A stretch of 64,000 nt of DNA from Dipetalonema caudispina (lineage: Eukaryota > Nematoda > Chromadorea > Rhabditida > Onchocercidae): contig JABVXV010000214.1 in assembly GCA_013365325.1 (NCBI GenBank), positions 46,558 to 110,557 on the forward strand, written 5' to 3'. Under the pieces are notes generated by a model that searched no databases, was not told the origin of the DNA, and worked only from the letters and a program-made list of their open reading frames with translations. A program made the position numbers and the translations under genes. Position 1 is the first letter of the stretch, and each line of letters starts with the position of its first letter. Shown here piece after piece: positions 44,601-57,620 of this stretch.

Positions 44601-45439
44601 TGGAATTGATAGTAACAGTAATTCCTGGTTGAATCACACAAGAATTATCGATTAATTGATTCAATGATCGATAGCTAAAGATAGGAAAAAGACAAACAGT
44701 GAATTCGAACCAATCCCATTGTGAGACAAAGTGTTATATGATTGCTAGATTGTTTGATGATTCAATTAAAAATTATTATTCTTTATGTAAACGACAATCG
44801 GAAAATATACTAATCCGGATGATATCTAGTTTATGCGATAATTTCATCGATTAATTTCAAGTGCGGGAAGAGAAAAAGATGTAAAAGAGTGAGAACAGGA
44901 CGTAAAAGATTGGTGACATATTGATCCTGAGAAATTATCTGGGTGGATTTTTAAATTTCCTGATCCCGAATTATATACTCATAAATGGAATCCTTTAAAG
45001 ATCTCAGATAATATGGTACCAAGATTCTATCCATCAGGAAATATCAAATATCAATGATGATATTTACATATATTTTTCATTATTCGTTAGAATAGGAAAA
45101 AGATAAAAGATAAGTTAGTTTTTCCAAAAAATTTGTGAATTTAATTTAAAAATGAGTAATCCTAAATGAAATATTTCTGCCGTTCACAAATAAGAATGAT
45201 AAATGAAAAGTAAACAAACAAGTAAAGTTATGCATACTTCACAAATGCCATTATTCTAAGTTATTACTGTTAATGCAATCAATGTATTTAAAATTTGTTA
45301 ATTTTTAATTCAGAATTCATAAACTATTAAAAAATTGAGAAACAAAACAAAAAACACTTTTTACATCTATCATCTAAATTATTAGCTAACCGGTATAATT
45401 ATTCAACACTTCTTAGCAAAAAAAAAAAAAAAAAACAAG

Positions 45440-45600
45440 TGTTCAACTAGTTTTTTAGGATAAAAATTATTATTAAATTCGGTTTTTGGAATGAAGGTAA
45501 ATTATCTAGCAAGTTTTTTGGGGTAAAAATATTTACCCAACTGGTTTTTTTCTTTTTTTTTGTAAAAAGCAATAATTATTTAAGCGGTTTTTGGAGAAAA
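45440..45600. repeat. Degenerate GGTTTTTT-GG-TAAAAAT repeat
   Basis: Three to four irregular copies of a T-run / GG / TAAAAAT(T/A) motif at about 45448, 45511, 45543 and 45581. Too diverged to define a unit; may be chance in AT-rich DNA. Confidence 0.35.
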
Positions 45601-47923
45601 TAAAAAAGAAGATAAGTTTAACTGAAGCTATTTCATTCTAATTTTTCCCAAAAAAATTGTTCAAAATAATCATTTATATAATACTGAAAATCTACAAATT
45701 TGCAATTAAATTCGAACACAATTTACAATCTCTCACTGTAATAACATATTATGTGCAAATAAAATATTCTTTGCTCCAATCATTCATTTAAAAATATTAA
45801 TTACATATTTAATTTCGCAACAAAATAATGATTATATGCTACTATTACTAGTATCAAAAAAAAAAAATATTTATTTGCAAATAAAATTAACATTTGAATA
45901 TAATTATGTAAACTAAAAGTATAATGAGATCGAAAGGAATATTTCGATTACTTCGATACCATTTTTGTTTCTTCAACATTTTTTAAAAAAAAAAAAAAAA
46001 GAAAAAACGATTAAGTATAAATGATAGAACATAAATAGCTTTCATCTTTGAAAATTTAAAAAAATCACTGTATCATTACTGTTGAGAAATTGTAAATGTT
46101 TATGAAATTGACACTGTTTGATGCAACAACTATTATTTGCAAAAGCATAAAATTTTATGTATAAAATTTGAAAAGCTAAAACTGTATTTGAAATTTACGA
46201 ATAACTAAACTTTCTTATGATCAATTGAATCATACATATTTAAAATGAGAATAAATTGAATTAGTTTTTTCAATATTAAATAAGAAATTCACCCATATAT
46301 TTGTACATATGTAGAAGATGAAATTAAAATACATTGTAACCAATGAAAATTTCAAAAATAAGTTAAATTGTCATAAAGATATCAGTAAAGTAAGAAACAA
46401 AAAAAGACGAAGAAAAAGAGAGGGAGAGAAAAAGAAAGATGACAATCGAAAAATATACAAAATCAAACATTGCTTTTACTGATTGTAAAATGAATTCTGT
46501 ATACCAACTGGTTGATTGGTTGACAATTTGACAAACATTGTTAATAGTGCAAATGAAATAAGAAAGAAAAACTGGTAGGAAGAAGGAAAAAAAAAAAAAA
46601 AAAGGTGATATGATGATACAACATATATTTTCCTATGCTATATAATCATTAAAATCATTGCAAAATAAATTTTATATTTATGAAATTGCCTTTTTTTTTT
46701 TTTACTATTAAATTAAAATTTGAAATTATAATGAAAATTTTGAAGAATTAAAAAAACACATTGAATAATGCTTAATTTTTAATTACATTTTAAAATGAAT
46801 AGAAATATTTTCAAATAAAAGAAAAACAAATAGAAAGAAAAATAAAACCTAAAAGTATTGAAGTAATAAATGGTAAGAAAGGAATGAAAGTGGAAAAGAT
46901 AAAATTAAAAGGAAAATAAATTAAAAATACTCAGCAGAAAATCGCTAATTACTGGTTGGAATGCAAAATAAAAGATATTTTTCCTTTGTGTCATAAATGA
47001 TTCGTATTAAAATATCCAATGATTCTTGATTATATGTACATTTAGTAAATTGATAATATATTTACCAATAATTGTAGTCACCTGTGATAGTAATGGATAG
47101 CTATTATTTTGGTGGATATTCTTTCACCAAAATTGTTCCTCTCGGATGTCAACTATTTAAATATAACCGAAAAAAAAAAAAAAAAACAACATCATTCATC
47201 ACTATGTAAAAATCGTACATTTTATTTTTAATTTAGATGAATTGTTGGAAAATTTGTTTGTTTAAGAATTATTACAAATAATAGTAGCACTTATTAATTA
47301 GACTATCAACGGTTCAGCTCAACTAAAACAAAAACATTATCTTCACTCAATTTCACATAAAACTTTTGAAACAGTTAAGATTAAAAGTTTTTAAGAAAAT
47401 ATAAATGACAATTATAAGTTATTCGTAATAATTTTGAAAAGTGTTAAAAAATAATACGAGGAAATACCATTCAATAATAAACTCACTCACATTTTTTATT
47501 GTAAATCAAACTGATTGCTTTCAAAATGTGCCAAAAAACTAGCTAAATCATAGCTAAACTATTATCTGACTAACTCTTAAATCTATCTGACAAGTCGATA
47601 TTTTAAAAAGTTAAATTAAATAAAAATATAGCATTATGCTAGATGAGCTAAATTGTTGATAGCTTAATTAATAACGACCAGTGAATTTGAATCTAAGTGT
47701 AATAGGATAAGTATAGTTAGTTAAGTAAGAATTTTTACTTAATCGATCTACCAAGAGGAAATAAAATGAATTATTATATTCATTGTCTCATGTCATTTGA
47801 TTTAGTTGAGTATTTGTTCAATTTCAGGTTATTTATCATAAAATTAAATGATAAAGAGTGATCAATCATTAAGTGCCGTTTTAATCTTATTAATGCTAAT
47901 AGTACAACAGCAATAACAATAGT

Positions 47924-47958
<35 letters not shown>

Positions 47959-48131
47959 GCAATGATATGTGATAACAATTGATAGAGATGAAAAATTGTA
48001 CTACTATAAAGCAAAGTGTTGCAACATCATCACTATAAGTCATTATTATTAAAAAATTCAAAGAAACTTAATTATGATAAAATTTTAAAAATTAATTGGA
48101 ATCAATCAATAATTAAAGCACATTTCCGGTT

Positions 48132-48205
48132 GCCTGAGTAGCGCAGTTGGTTAGCGCGTCAGTCTCATAATCTGAAGGTCGTGAGTTCGAACCTCACCTC
48201 GGGCA
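48132..48205 (+). tRNA. tRNA-Met (CAT), elongator, copy 1
   Basis: 74-bp cloverleaf without intron. The acceptor stem GCCTGAG pairs with CTCGGGC (one T-G wobble), discriminator A. D-arm AGCGCAGTTGGTTAGCGCG, anticodon stem-loop TCAGT-CTCATAA-TCTGA with CAT at the anticodon, T-arm GTGAGTTCGAACCTCAC with the GTTCGA box B. Elongator rather than initiator because it has the normal T-loop and a stem unlike the initiator GGG/CCC stem. CCA is not encoded. The 3' flank has only TTT at first, a weak Pol III terminator. Confidence 0.96.
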
Positions 48206-48872
48206 TCCTTTCGTTTGCAAAATTTGCTATTACTTTGCAGATTTATGCAAACGATATGGGACGTTGCAAAAATGTCTCATACCGTACTTTTAATTGCAAT
48301 AATTTTTTCTAAAATCCTATTGAAAATTGGAAAATATTGATGAATTTACCAAGAAAAGTACGGATAAAATTAGTTTAAATACTTAATGTAAAATGACTTG
48401 GTATTAAAATAAGTATTGGTAAACAAAAAAAAAAAAAAAAAAAGAAAAAGAAATGAATCATACAAGTAATCATATATTATTGAAATTTGCCACAGATGAT
48501 AAGTTCGTTGATCATAAAATAAACAAAATTGATCCATTAGAGATAAAAAAAAAAAATTACCGAACGAGAAAACAGGTACCATTAAAGGTTTGCACAATCA
48601 CAAAAGATGGAGTACCATTGAAGAAGTGAATGACTACAAAATTTATAATAAAAAACCAAAAAAAAAAATTAATTAAATTAGCAATGCATAATAAAGCATA
48701 ATGGGAAAATAAAAAAATAAAAATAAAAAATAAAATTTCAAAAAATAGCTAAATATTAGTAATATTTGCATATTGTATAATAATAATGTCTAAATTTCAA
48801 TTCATCAATACCAAGAAGCATTTTCAAAATTTATTTCGAAAAAAATTTCATACGTTGGCAATATCACCACCC
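48206..48872. other. Spacer between the two tRNA-Met genes
   Basis: 667 bp, AT-rich, with a poly(A) run at 48425-48441. Flanks of the two tRNAs are not alike, so only the tRNA gene itself is shared. Confidence 0.5.
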
Positions 48873-48946
48873 GCCTGAGTAGCGCAGTTGGTTAGCGCGT
48901 CAGTCTCATAATCTGAAGGTCGTGAGTTCGAACCTCACCTCGGGCA
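48873..48946 (+). tRNA. tRNA-Met (CAT), elongator, copy 2
   Basis: Identical by eye to the copy at 48132-48205 over all 74 bases: same acceptor stem, CAT anticodon, and internal A and B boxes. A TTTT Pol III terminator follows about ten bases downstream (48957-48960). Confidence 0.96.
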
Positions 48947-50835
48947 GCCTCGTGTCTTTTATAATAAAAATTGCAAATCTTTGCAACAGTAATAAGTTTT
49001 TGCCAGTTTTAAATTTAAATTTAAATAAACAATATCAAAGGGATAAAAATAAAAGAGAAAGGGAACAAGAGTAACATTTCTTAACAAATAATTATATCAA
49101 TTCGATTTCTTTGTAATTTGAACAATGATCAATAAATCCTTATTTAAAATCATTATATTTAAATTACTTCTACGCTAAAATTTAATAATTTGACTAAAGA
49201 ATGAAAAAAATAAGAAATGGATAAGAGACGTAAATGCAAAAATGAAGCACACGTGTGAAATATTGAATAACTGACGTAATGAACGATACTTTATTTAATT
49301 AAATTTATAATCTCATTACATTTATTCATCATCAGTTTGTACTTTATTACTAAGGAGATCTTTTTTTTTCTCTTACTTTTTTTTTTGTGATTCTTACCTC
49401 GTAGTAATATACTTAGGGTCAACTATTACTAATATATTCATCATAAATACGTTAAGTTAATCTGAAGTCTATCCCATATTGATGATTGTACTGGGTTACT
49501 TATCACATCGTTTCATTTACAGTTACTCAGTACTGTATATCATTACAGTATATCATGTTTTTTGATTTCAATAAGATCTAATGAAACAATTTGGCTTATA
49601 TTTAATTATCATACAAAGATTGATGATAGAAGATTATGGGAAGTAAATATAAACAATAATATTGAATTTTCATAGTTTTTTTTTTTTTTTTTTGATAACT
49701 TAAAATTGAGGATTGAAATATTGTCATACATGCATTAACATAAATGAAAGTTTGATAAGAGTATTGATAAGAATATGACAAAAATTTTCCGAACACTTTT
49801 TCTAGTCTTTTGATAATAATATTTCCTCAATCAGCTAGATTACAACATCGTAATATGCATTGCTATGCTCAATACAATTTCAATTTTTGTTTCTATTTCA
49901 TCCTTTTTTTTGCAAATTATTTCAGTAAAAAGTTTTTTTACATATTTATTCGAAAAATAGCTTATTTAATAGCGATAGAAAAAAAAACTGATATTAAAAT
50001 TAAATTTTAATAAAGTTGATAATTTTTTCCTTCTTTCATACATTTTCAATTATCTAACATGAAGAAATGTGCAACTGAAACACTTGAATTATAATATTTG
50101 ATTGGTGTTTTTATATTCAATAAATCCTGCATCCATTTTATCTCTAAAATAAGCAAAAATTGTATATTTTCATCCGAAAAATATAATGTTTCTCCTTATT
50201 TCAACGACAATTTTGTTGATTATTCATTGTTATTGTATATCTAATAGATCAGTTATAGAGTAGTCTTATTCAAAAATTTTGCACAAAATTGTTGATGTTA
50301 TTAGCAGTAAAAGTACAATTAAGTATACTTTTAATTTGCAAAGCTTTTAATTAATAAAAGCTTGGAGATATAGAGTTAACAATACGGTGTTACTGATGTT
50401 TGTCATTATTATACTTGTACTGCTGATAGCATAAATATCATGGGAATTACAGTAATTTGTTTATCAATTAAGAAAAATGCTTTTTAAAAGTTTTAATTTA
50501 TTTTAAAATTTCACTAAAGCATAATTAAAATGATATAAAAGATTTAGTATTTATGCTGTTAATAGAAATATATTTGAATGCTATTGTAATCATTGAAATT
50601 TTAGAGATAAGGATTTTTATTCAACAAACTTCTTCTGAATAATTCATTAATTTCATGAATAAATGAATTGTTTTTTATCAATTCATGCTAATCAAATTCA
50701 AGGACTAAATGCTGATATTATACAATTCCTTTTTGAAACAATAATATAATTATGTACTTAAAAAAAAAAAAAAAGCTTGGAACGAACATTATGAATAAGG
50801 ATTACGATGTTATCTACCAAATTCTTTAATCTCAT
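48947..50835. other. Intergenic region, 1.9 kb
   Basis: AT-rich; poly(T) run at 49676-49693 and a short repeated CAGTATATCAT pattern at 49535-49560. No gene supported. Confidence 0.45.
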
Positions 50836-51750
50836 TTAATTACTAATCAAATATTTCCATTGTTTTTTCTTAACAAATAATTTGGAAAGCATACGATGAG
50901 GATTTTCAGGATCGAAGCCTATAACATTTGATGGACAATAACCCAAATCTTCCTTATTTTGCGTAACAATAAGAATTAAAGCGAAAAACATTAACAGAAG
51001 AATAACAAATATTAATGTTCCTATGGCTAAAATCTTCATTCCACTGCCTTTCTGAAATGATTTTTTTTGTTCAAAAATTATTTTTTAAACTAAAATTAGT
51101 TTGCAAGTTCTGGTTTCAATATGCAAATAATTAATGAAATTTGCAAATGGTAATGTATCACAGATGTTTATTTGATATTGAAACAATCCTCGCAATCACT
51201 TATGAAGTTAAATTCAAGAATAGATGTTGGAATTTGAATATCTTCTCATAAAATTGCTTGATATGATAATTAAACTTTTTTCAAACCCTATTGTTTATTA
51301 ACGAGGAAGCACTTTACATATAAATCTCTATGACGCCAATTTCAATTTTGTTGGAATGTTTTTTGAAATTTTTTTCGAAAATTTTAGAATTTTAAAAAAT
51401 AAAGTGCAATTCACCATATGATAACGATGGAAGAATTCGATGACACCTGGTATTGAAATACGATCAGCACGATCAACCAGTGCTAAATTGGAAAAATCTG
51501 AATCCAATGGCCATGCATCACGATCAGTTATCTGAAAAATTGGAAAATTCATTTCTATCAACTTTTTTTTGAACTTATCACAAAATTAGCTGCTGCCCCT
51601 ATTTAAGTTTGCAAGAAATGCTTGCAAAATGAGTTTAAGCAAGAATAAATGCTATAATAATCAAAAAATGTCAAAATAATTAAAATCTATTAAATTATTT
51701 TTGAAGATTTTTAATTCAAAAAGCTAGTGATAATAATAATAATAATAATA

Positions 51751-51793
<43 letters not shown>

Positions 51794-52893
51794 TGAAAAT
51801 GAATTTTAGATAATTTCTACAACTCTCACCGTAGTTATAATAAATATATTAACGTTTTGGGACCCTTCCAGTTTTATTAGTGGTACTAGAACGATTTAAA
51901 ATGTGAAAAAACGCTTTACGATTATTGCTAATTGTAAATTAATCATTTAAAAAATTAAGCAAAAATTGATTTGAGAAAGAAGTTTTTTTTTATCAAAATG
52001 AAAAATTACTGGAGTATTTATTATACCCATTGGAGTGACTTGAAATATAAAGCAACGCTTAATATACATTTTCTATAGCCCTTTTCTCAATTAAAATTAG
52101 TCAAGAAATTAAATAAAATTTAATTTAGAAAACAGCTTTTTTTAAATTAAAATGAGCACTCTTTACCATTTCGTATTTGACAGTTATGCTTATAATCTTA
52201 GAATCATTTGTATTGTGTACAAAAGGAAATATCGAAATACCAATAACTTCAAAATTTGCAAGGCATTTGATGGGATACGATTAGAATCAATGATCCGTCT
52301 CCAGCTATCATTGATATATAAATGTGTCGTTGTTGCGTAATCATTTCGTAGAATACCAAATGATAATGTTTTTTCATTGTCTGGCTAAAAAAAAAAAAAA
52401 GTAGTACAGCAAGAAACGTCACCTGTAAATTACTTTTTGATTTTTGCTTTATGAAAATTTAATGAACTATTGTCAAAATTTTAATTATTGACTATTCATC
52501 AAAATAACTAATTGATTCATTAATCCATCATTGCATGTCATCCGTAAGATAAAATACTAAATGATGACCTAAATATATTTATAGGATTACTTTTCCTTCC
52601 AAAATAATATCATATTATTAATTAACAAAAAAGAAATTTCATCTAACTTTAACTTTGATCAATTTTGTTGAGAGCTGCCAACAAAATAAATATCATTATG
52701 GCTTACCTAATTCAATTTTTTCTCAAAATTTCAATAAGTAAACAAATAGTTAAACATAAGGAATTAATTATAAGTAATGGAAAAAAGAAAATTATCATTA
52801 TCCAACTTGAGGATCAACAGTTGGTTGTATTGGTGGATAGTTGTCATATTTTGATAATGTTTGCTCATAGCGTTGTTTGGCATAATATAAAAC
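50836..52893 (-). CDS. Unrecognised protein with C-terminal membrane anchor (187 aa visible, 5' end not found)
   Basis: Four exons in phase: 52807-52893, 52241-52384, 51415-51531, 50836-51051; stop at 50836. I do not recognise the family. The N-terminal visible part is polar and Tyr/Pro/Asp-rich (KYDNYPPIQPTVDPQ, then RNDYATTTHLYINDSWRRI) and includes ITDRDAWPLDSD. Near the C-terminus a basic KGSGMK is followed by about 24 hydrophobic residues (ILAIGTLIFVILLLMFFALI) and 40 polar residues with one cysteine, so a single-pass anchor with a cytosolic N-terminus is likely. No initiator ATG exists in this frame before residue 116, and I find no suitable ATG exon between 52894 and 53327. Either a distant first exon exists or these exons belong to the upstream orphan gene as alternative 3' exons (see findings). 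Confidence 0.5.
51729..51789. repeat. (TAA)n microsatellite in the intron between exons 2 and 3 of the membrane-anchored orphan gene
   Basis: About 61 bases of TAA triplets with one interruption (GAATAA) near 51751. Confidence 0.93.
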
Positions 52894-53327
52894 CTTAATA
52901 TTAGAATTATTATTAATCCGAATTTTAGTTGAAAAAGCTTTTTTATTTAATCACCTATAAGCAATTAATTGATAATTTATAATGTTAAGGTTTTAAAGAA
53001 ATGTTAAAGATCTGTATTTTAAAAACTAATTGAACATTAGGAATTTGATTCCAACCAGTTTTTCTAATTCAATTTCTATTCCATTTGAATTTATTTCATT
53101 AATATATATCTATCAATAAATATTATTAAAAGATATTATTTAAAAGGAAAATAAAATTTTTGTATGTTTTAGTTTGTATAATTAACCAACCTGATTAATA
53201 TAACAGAATAGATATTCTGTTAATTGATATAATTAAATGTATATTTATATAAAATAATCATTCGTTTTGGCTAATTTTTTATCTCTCATTATCAGTTAAA
53301 ATTTTTCCAAAAAAAAAAAAAAATTTA
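52894..53327. other. Short gap between the two orphan genes
   Basis: 434 bp, AT-rich, with a poly(A) run at 53309-53323. No convincing first exon for the downstream gene. Could be intergenic or an intron of one shared locus. Confidence 0.4.
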
Positions 53328-56300
53328 TCAATAGCCATTTTCATGCAGTACTTTTAAGTCTTTTTTTTCCTCATCAGTTGGATTATCTTTCATCAATATG
53401 GAACTGATATATGATTCAGCTTTTTTAAGCCATGTCATATCACCATGTCTATCCAGAATAGCCGGAAAAGCATCAGCATCACAAGCGGCTACCACACGTG
53501 GATCCATTTTAGAATTCAGCATTGTTGTCAATAGTACTGCTTCGATATCACTAAAAATTGAACAATTTGATGGTATTAAATGCATTTTTGAAAGTATTTC
53601 GAAAATAAGAAATGTGAAATGTTCACGAAATGTTATTATAATAATTTCCAAAATTACAAACATTTATTTTCTGGATATGAATAATAATTTTTTTTTGGAT
53701 TAAAATGAAATTATAGCATAGAAGTTACGCAAGGATGAAATCAATTCGTGTATTGAGTTCCTTATTAAATCGAATAGCAAACTGTTCATCTCCACGAGCA
53801 CGCGTGTCTCGAACATCTGGTATCGTCGTTTCTGTTAAACGATGATCGTATTCATCATGACGAGGTTGCATCTTCCAATCATTTTGCCATGAATTGGGTG
53901 ACTTAAATAAAAATTCCCAAGTTCATTTAATAATTATACCATAATTTTAGAATGTTCTTCTACTGATCAATGATTATATACTAAATGTAAGTATGCTTCA
54001 AAATTTGGTAACTCCTAAAGATATCAAAATTAATCTTTTAAATATAGTCAATAACCAAACTATACAAGTAAACTGTATATTATGAAATATTACCGTAGTA
54101 GCAGTGGACATTTTTGTAATCGTAGAATATCCGGAAACTGATTCGATGCTGGGAGGATAGTTACTAAGTGGCCAATGGTCCAGGGGAATCTGAAAAAAAA
54201 AGAAAAATTACCTCCGAAATATATGCTATAACTAAATAACAAAATAAAATAAATAATCACAAATTAATAACGGAATAAATAATAAATTACTCAATAAATG
54301 AATGAAGAAATTGCTGAAAGTGAATGAGAAAAGCAAACAAGTAAAGAATAGAAAAATATATAAATAAATGAATTAATTGTGTAAAATTTCTCTAATTTCA
54401 AGCGTACATCATTGCATAACATATCAATTTCATTCATTCAAAATAGTAAATTTATAATTCAGTGATTAAACTTAACAATTTTTATTCCAACATGAAAAAT
54501 TAGCTGTTACCTGTCCTTTACTATAAACTTTTGTTTCACCAAAAACTGTTGTAGCCTGTGGTTTGTATGTGTATTTGGAAGGCATAATGCGTAAATGGCG
54601 CAATTTATCATCTTCTTGCTGAGTTAAACTTTGTATTTAGACAATAGTTAACAATTTTCGTAATTTTTAGGCTATATTAAAATTATGACAATTGTTATGA
54701 GTACGATTTTCAGGAAATAATAACTTATTTCAATAGTTTAATTGTAAATTTTTTGTTTAAAATTTTAACTTCTTTAGCATAATAATGTAAGTTTGCTTCA
54801 TTAATGCCACATAAATTTTATAAAGTCATATAGAGCACTTGCTAGACTAAGGCTAAGTAATACTTAAATCAAGTACGGTACCTAAATTAAATTAAATAAA
54901 CATTAAAAGAGATATTGCGCTTCTAAGATGCATTCCGAGAGTGTTATAATTTCACAAATTCTAAAATACTGGAAGAAACAAAGCAACTTACAACAGCATA
55001 ATTGATATCATCATAAACAATATGTAAGCCATTTTTGTTGAGCACTCGCATAAAATAGTAATGAAAACCAACCCAGGTCGGATAATCAATTAATTCGTTG
55101 CATAAATCCGACACAGTTACTTCTTTTAAAACTATTAACCTATTTCAAAATTTCTTGAAACAATTAAATATTTAGCGACGAATATTCCAAAAATATACTT
55201 AAATTTATACTCCCCTCTTATCTTTCATCATCATTTTTATTTTCTTTTATTATCGTATTAAAATTCCTTGAAGAAGGTATTAATACTATCAATTTTAATC
55301 GTGACAAATTTGATTATTGCAAAATTCAAAAATAGTCAAATAGCATAAGGAACGATAAGATTTGGATAAAATGAGTTTTTCCTTTCTTTTTTTCTCAAAT
55401 AGGATAAATTTTAATTAAATTAGGATAAATGAGACGAATTTAATACATCATATTTTCTGGAGTTACTAACCTATTTAAAAATATTTCTCTAAAAGCATTA
55501 TACTTTACAGGTCACGAAAACATCTAAAGTTATTTTTCCTAATAACCTATGTTTTCTTTTTTCCAAAAACTTTCTATTTTTCAGATCACTAAGCTGTCAA
55601 GCTATGCTCCAAAAGGAGCAGAGTGAATTTAGCTTTAACAAAGATATAAATAAAAACCTTGTAGCAGAATATCGCTTAAACGGAACTGTTTTCCGTATTT
55701 TATGCTGTAGTGCAGAATAATTACTCATTTGTTTCCGGGCATGAACCCAGTGTTTGTGATTTGAGATAAAAACCTAGAAATGTTGAATGATGATAGATGA
55801 TTCTCGAGATGATACCATATATGATGGTTCAGATTATTCATACAAAACGATATTTTCTTTTATATTATGATACCGGAATGCTATCTCAGCTCTCCAAAGA
55901 AATATTCAAATTAGGATAAGTTCAATCAAAATATCGTAAAATACATATCTTAATTTGTTTAGCAATATTATTTTGGTCCAAGTTTTTTTCAATATTTTCA
56001 ATTCTTGTCTTCTGATAGGCTCTTAAATCAGCAATATGACGGTCGATCAATACTTTTATCATTGATGGTCCACATTTCTAAAAATATTATCGATGTACTT
56101 CAACTCATTTTTTATCAACTGATTATTTTTTTGTCAACCTAATCACTACAGAATTAACGTTTAATTATTTTTATCCATTAAATACAATAAAATCAGAAAA
56201 ATTATTTCGAATTATTTCTAATTCAAACTTTAACTTCTTCATTCTCTATAAAAAAAAAAAATAAATTATTGCCCCAAAAAGAGGACATAGTATGAACAAC

Positions 56301-57614
56301 CCGTTCTCTTGCATACGATGCTAAGAAGGTTGGTAGCACTTTATGACATTTCATTGATCGTAAATTTGGTCGAAATCCACCACCTGTATTGTGCTGCAAT
56401 TCCAATTTACGGTTATATTCACCATGCAGTACTAATACTGTCCTGAAAAAATTATTTGCATGATTTTTTCAATTTGCACAAATTTCAAAAATAAAAATTT
56501 TATTAAACGTTCAAGTGATACGGATCCGAAGCATATAGTATATACATTAAATTTTATTCATGAAATATCGGCACAACGTTTAAATCAACACAAAAATAAT
56601 AAAAAAGATAAAAAAGAAATTTTGTTTACTTACGAGATGAAATTATTAATTTCATAAAAATCACCACGATTCATAATATCATTTGGAATAATACCCATAT
56701 AATAAATTTTTGCATTGAAACTATCAATTGCGTATAGCTATAAAAATCTGACTGATATTATCAATTTAGGAATTTCTTTCAAGCGTTTTATCATTTCCTA
56801 ACTAAAGCTAAATTGAACACTTTACAATCATTTCTAATTTGTGTTAATTCTTCCACCAATGATTTCAGATTAATTTCTTCGGATAATTTATCAACTGATT
56901 TTAGGTATTTTATTCTGTTATTAATGTATAATCACTGAAATAATTCTCAATTTTAACGTATGTTCGTTTAAATAATTTTTTGTCTGTCATACTTCAAGTG
57001 AAAATAATGGATTGAAGTGAATTAAAAATTCTTGTAATTATTTGTCATTGTTGATTAAATATAACGTAAAACTTACATTACTGACACGTTGATAACTCTT
57101 ATAAAGCAACCATCTATTGGACACATTATGAAAAATGACGCAATAAGGTTCATTTTCCGGATAATAACTGTAATTTCGACATCCTCGGTTCATGCCTTTG
57201 TTAAAAAAATAAATTCCTACTTTAAACTTTATTTCCATTTCTACTTTTATAAGCAAAGGAAAAAATCTATTATTAGCATAATAACACAAACTATTCAGCA
57301 TAGTAATATTGTTCGGGTAAAAGCTTTATTCGAAAATATTTGATTTCAGTGATATCTTTTAGTTTCAACTCTGCTTCTGAGGCAATCTGTTTCGAATACT
57401 GAAATTCGAATTACCAGCATGAAAATATATAAGACAATAAAAGAATCACTCAAAAAATTGAAATCATATGAAATTAGATTTAATATTATTTTAACCTTTG
57501 AACCAATGCAATGAAATATACCTTACGTTCCTTAAATAAGTTTATCGGTTTGTTTCGTAAGATAAGTTCTGCTTGATGATTACCAACTTCCAGCTTTCTT
57601 TCTAATCTCGACAT
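53328..57614 (-). CDS. Unrecognised nematode protein, about 538 aa
   Basis: Twelve exons: 57522-57614, 57370-57398, 57077-57266, 56634-56737, 56235-56442, 55949-56077, 55658-55773, 54992-55139, 54511-54618, 54094-54189, 53729-53901, 53328-53550 (stop TGA). A TTTAG acceptor lies five bases before the ATG. I do not recognise a family. Visible features: a charged N-terminus (SRLERKLEVGNHQ); a folded-looking block with ENEPYCVIFHNVSNRWLLYK, NAKIYYMGIIPNDIMNRGDF and TVLVLHGEYNRKLELQHN; a helical, Lys/Arg/Asn-rich segment after KCGPSMIKVLIDRHIADL; DYPTWVGFHYYFMRVLNKNG; then a polar half with YPPSIESVSGYSTIT and RHDEYDHRLTETTIPDVRD; and a C-terminus rich in Asp, Lys and Glu. No signal peptide or membrane segment. 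Weak points: exon 2 is tiny with a poor donor, the end of exon 5 runs into a T tract, and the exon 6 donor reads AAG|ATATGT instead of AAG|GTATGT. Confidence 0.6.
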
Positions 57615-57618
57615 ATTC

Positions 57619-57620
57619 CT
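57619..57620 (-). other. Probable SL acceptor of the 538-aa orphan gene
   Basis: Minus-strand GTATGATTTAG ends here, five bases before the ATG at 57612-57614. Confidence 0.45.

Larger units (their letters stand above)
41228..48131. other. Gene desert, 6.9 kb, upstream of the myosin
   Basis: AT-rich with poly(A) runs (45419-45435, 45988-46001, 46589-46604, 47171-47184). A less AT-rich patch at 44455-44530 carries a CACGTG E-box core and GATGATGATGGTGATCG repeats. ORFs over 60 codons here are low-complexity Phe/Ile/Lys-rich translations. No gene supported; likely contains myosin promoter sequence. Confidence 0.5.

Noticed and set aside
53398..53703. 101-codon plus-strand ORF
   Set aside because: Antisense to the last exon of the 538-aa orphan gene; the sense frame joins eleven other exons in phase.
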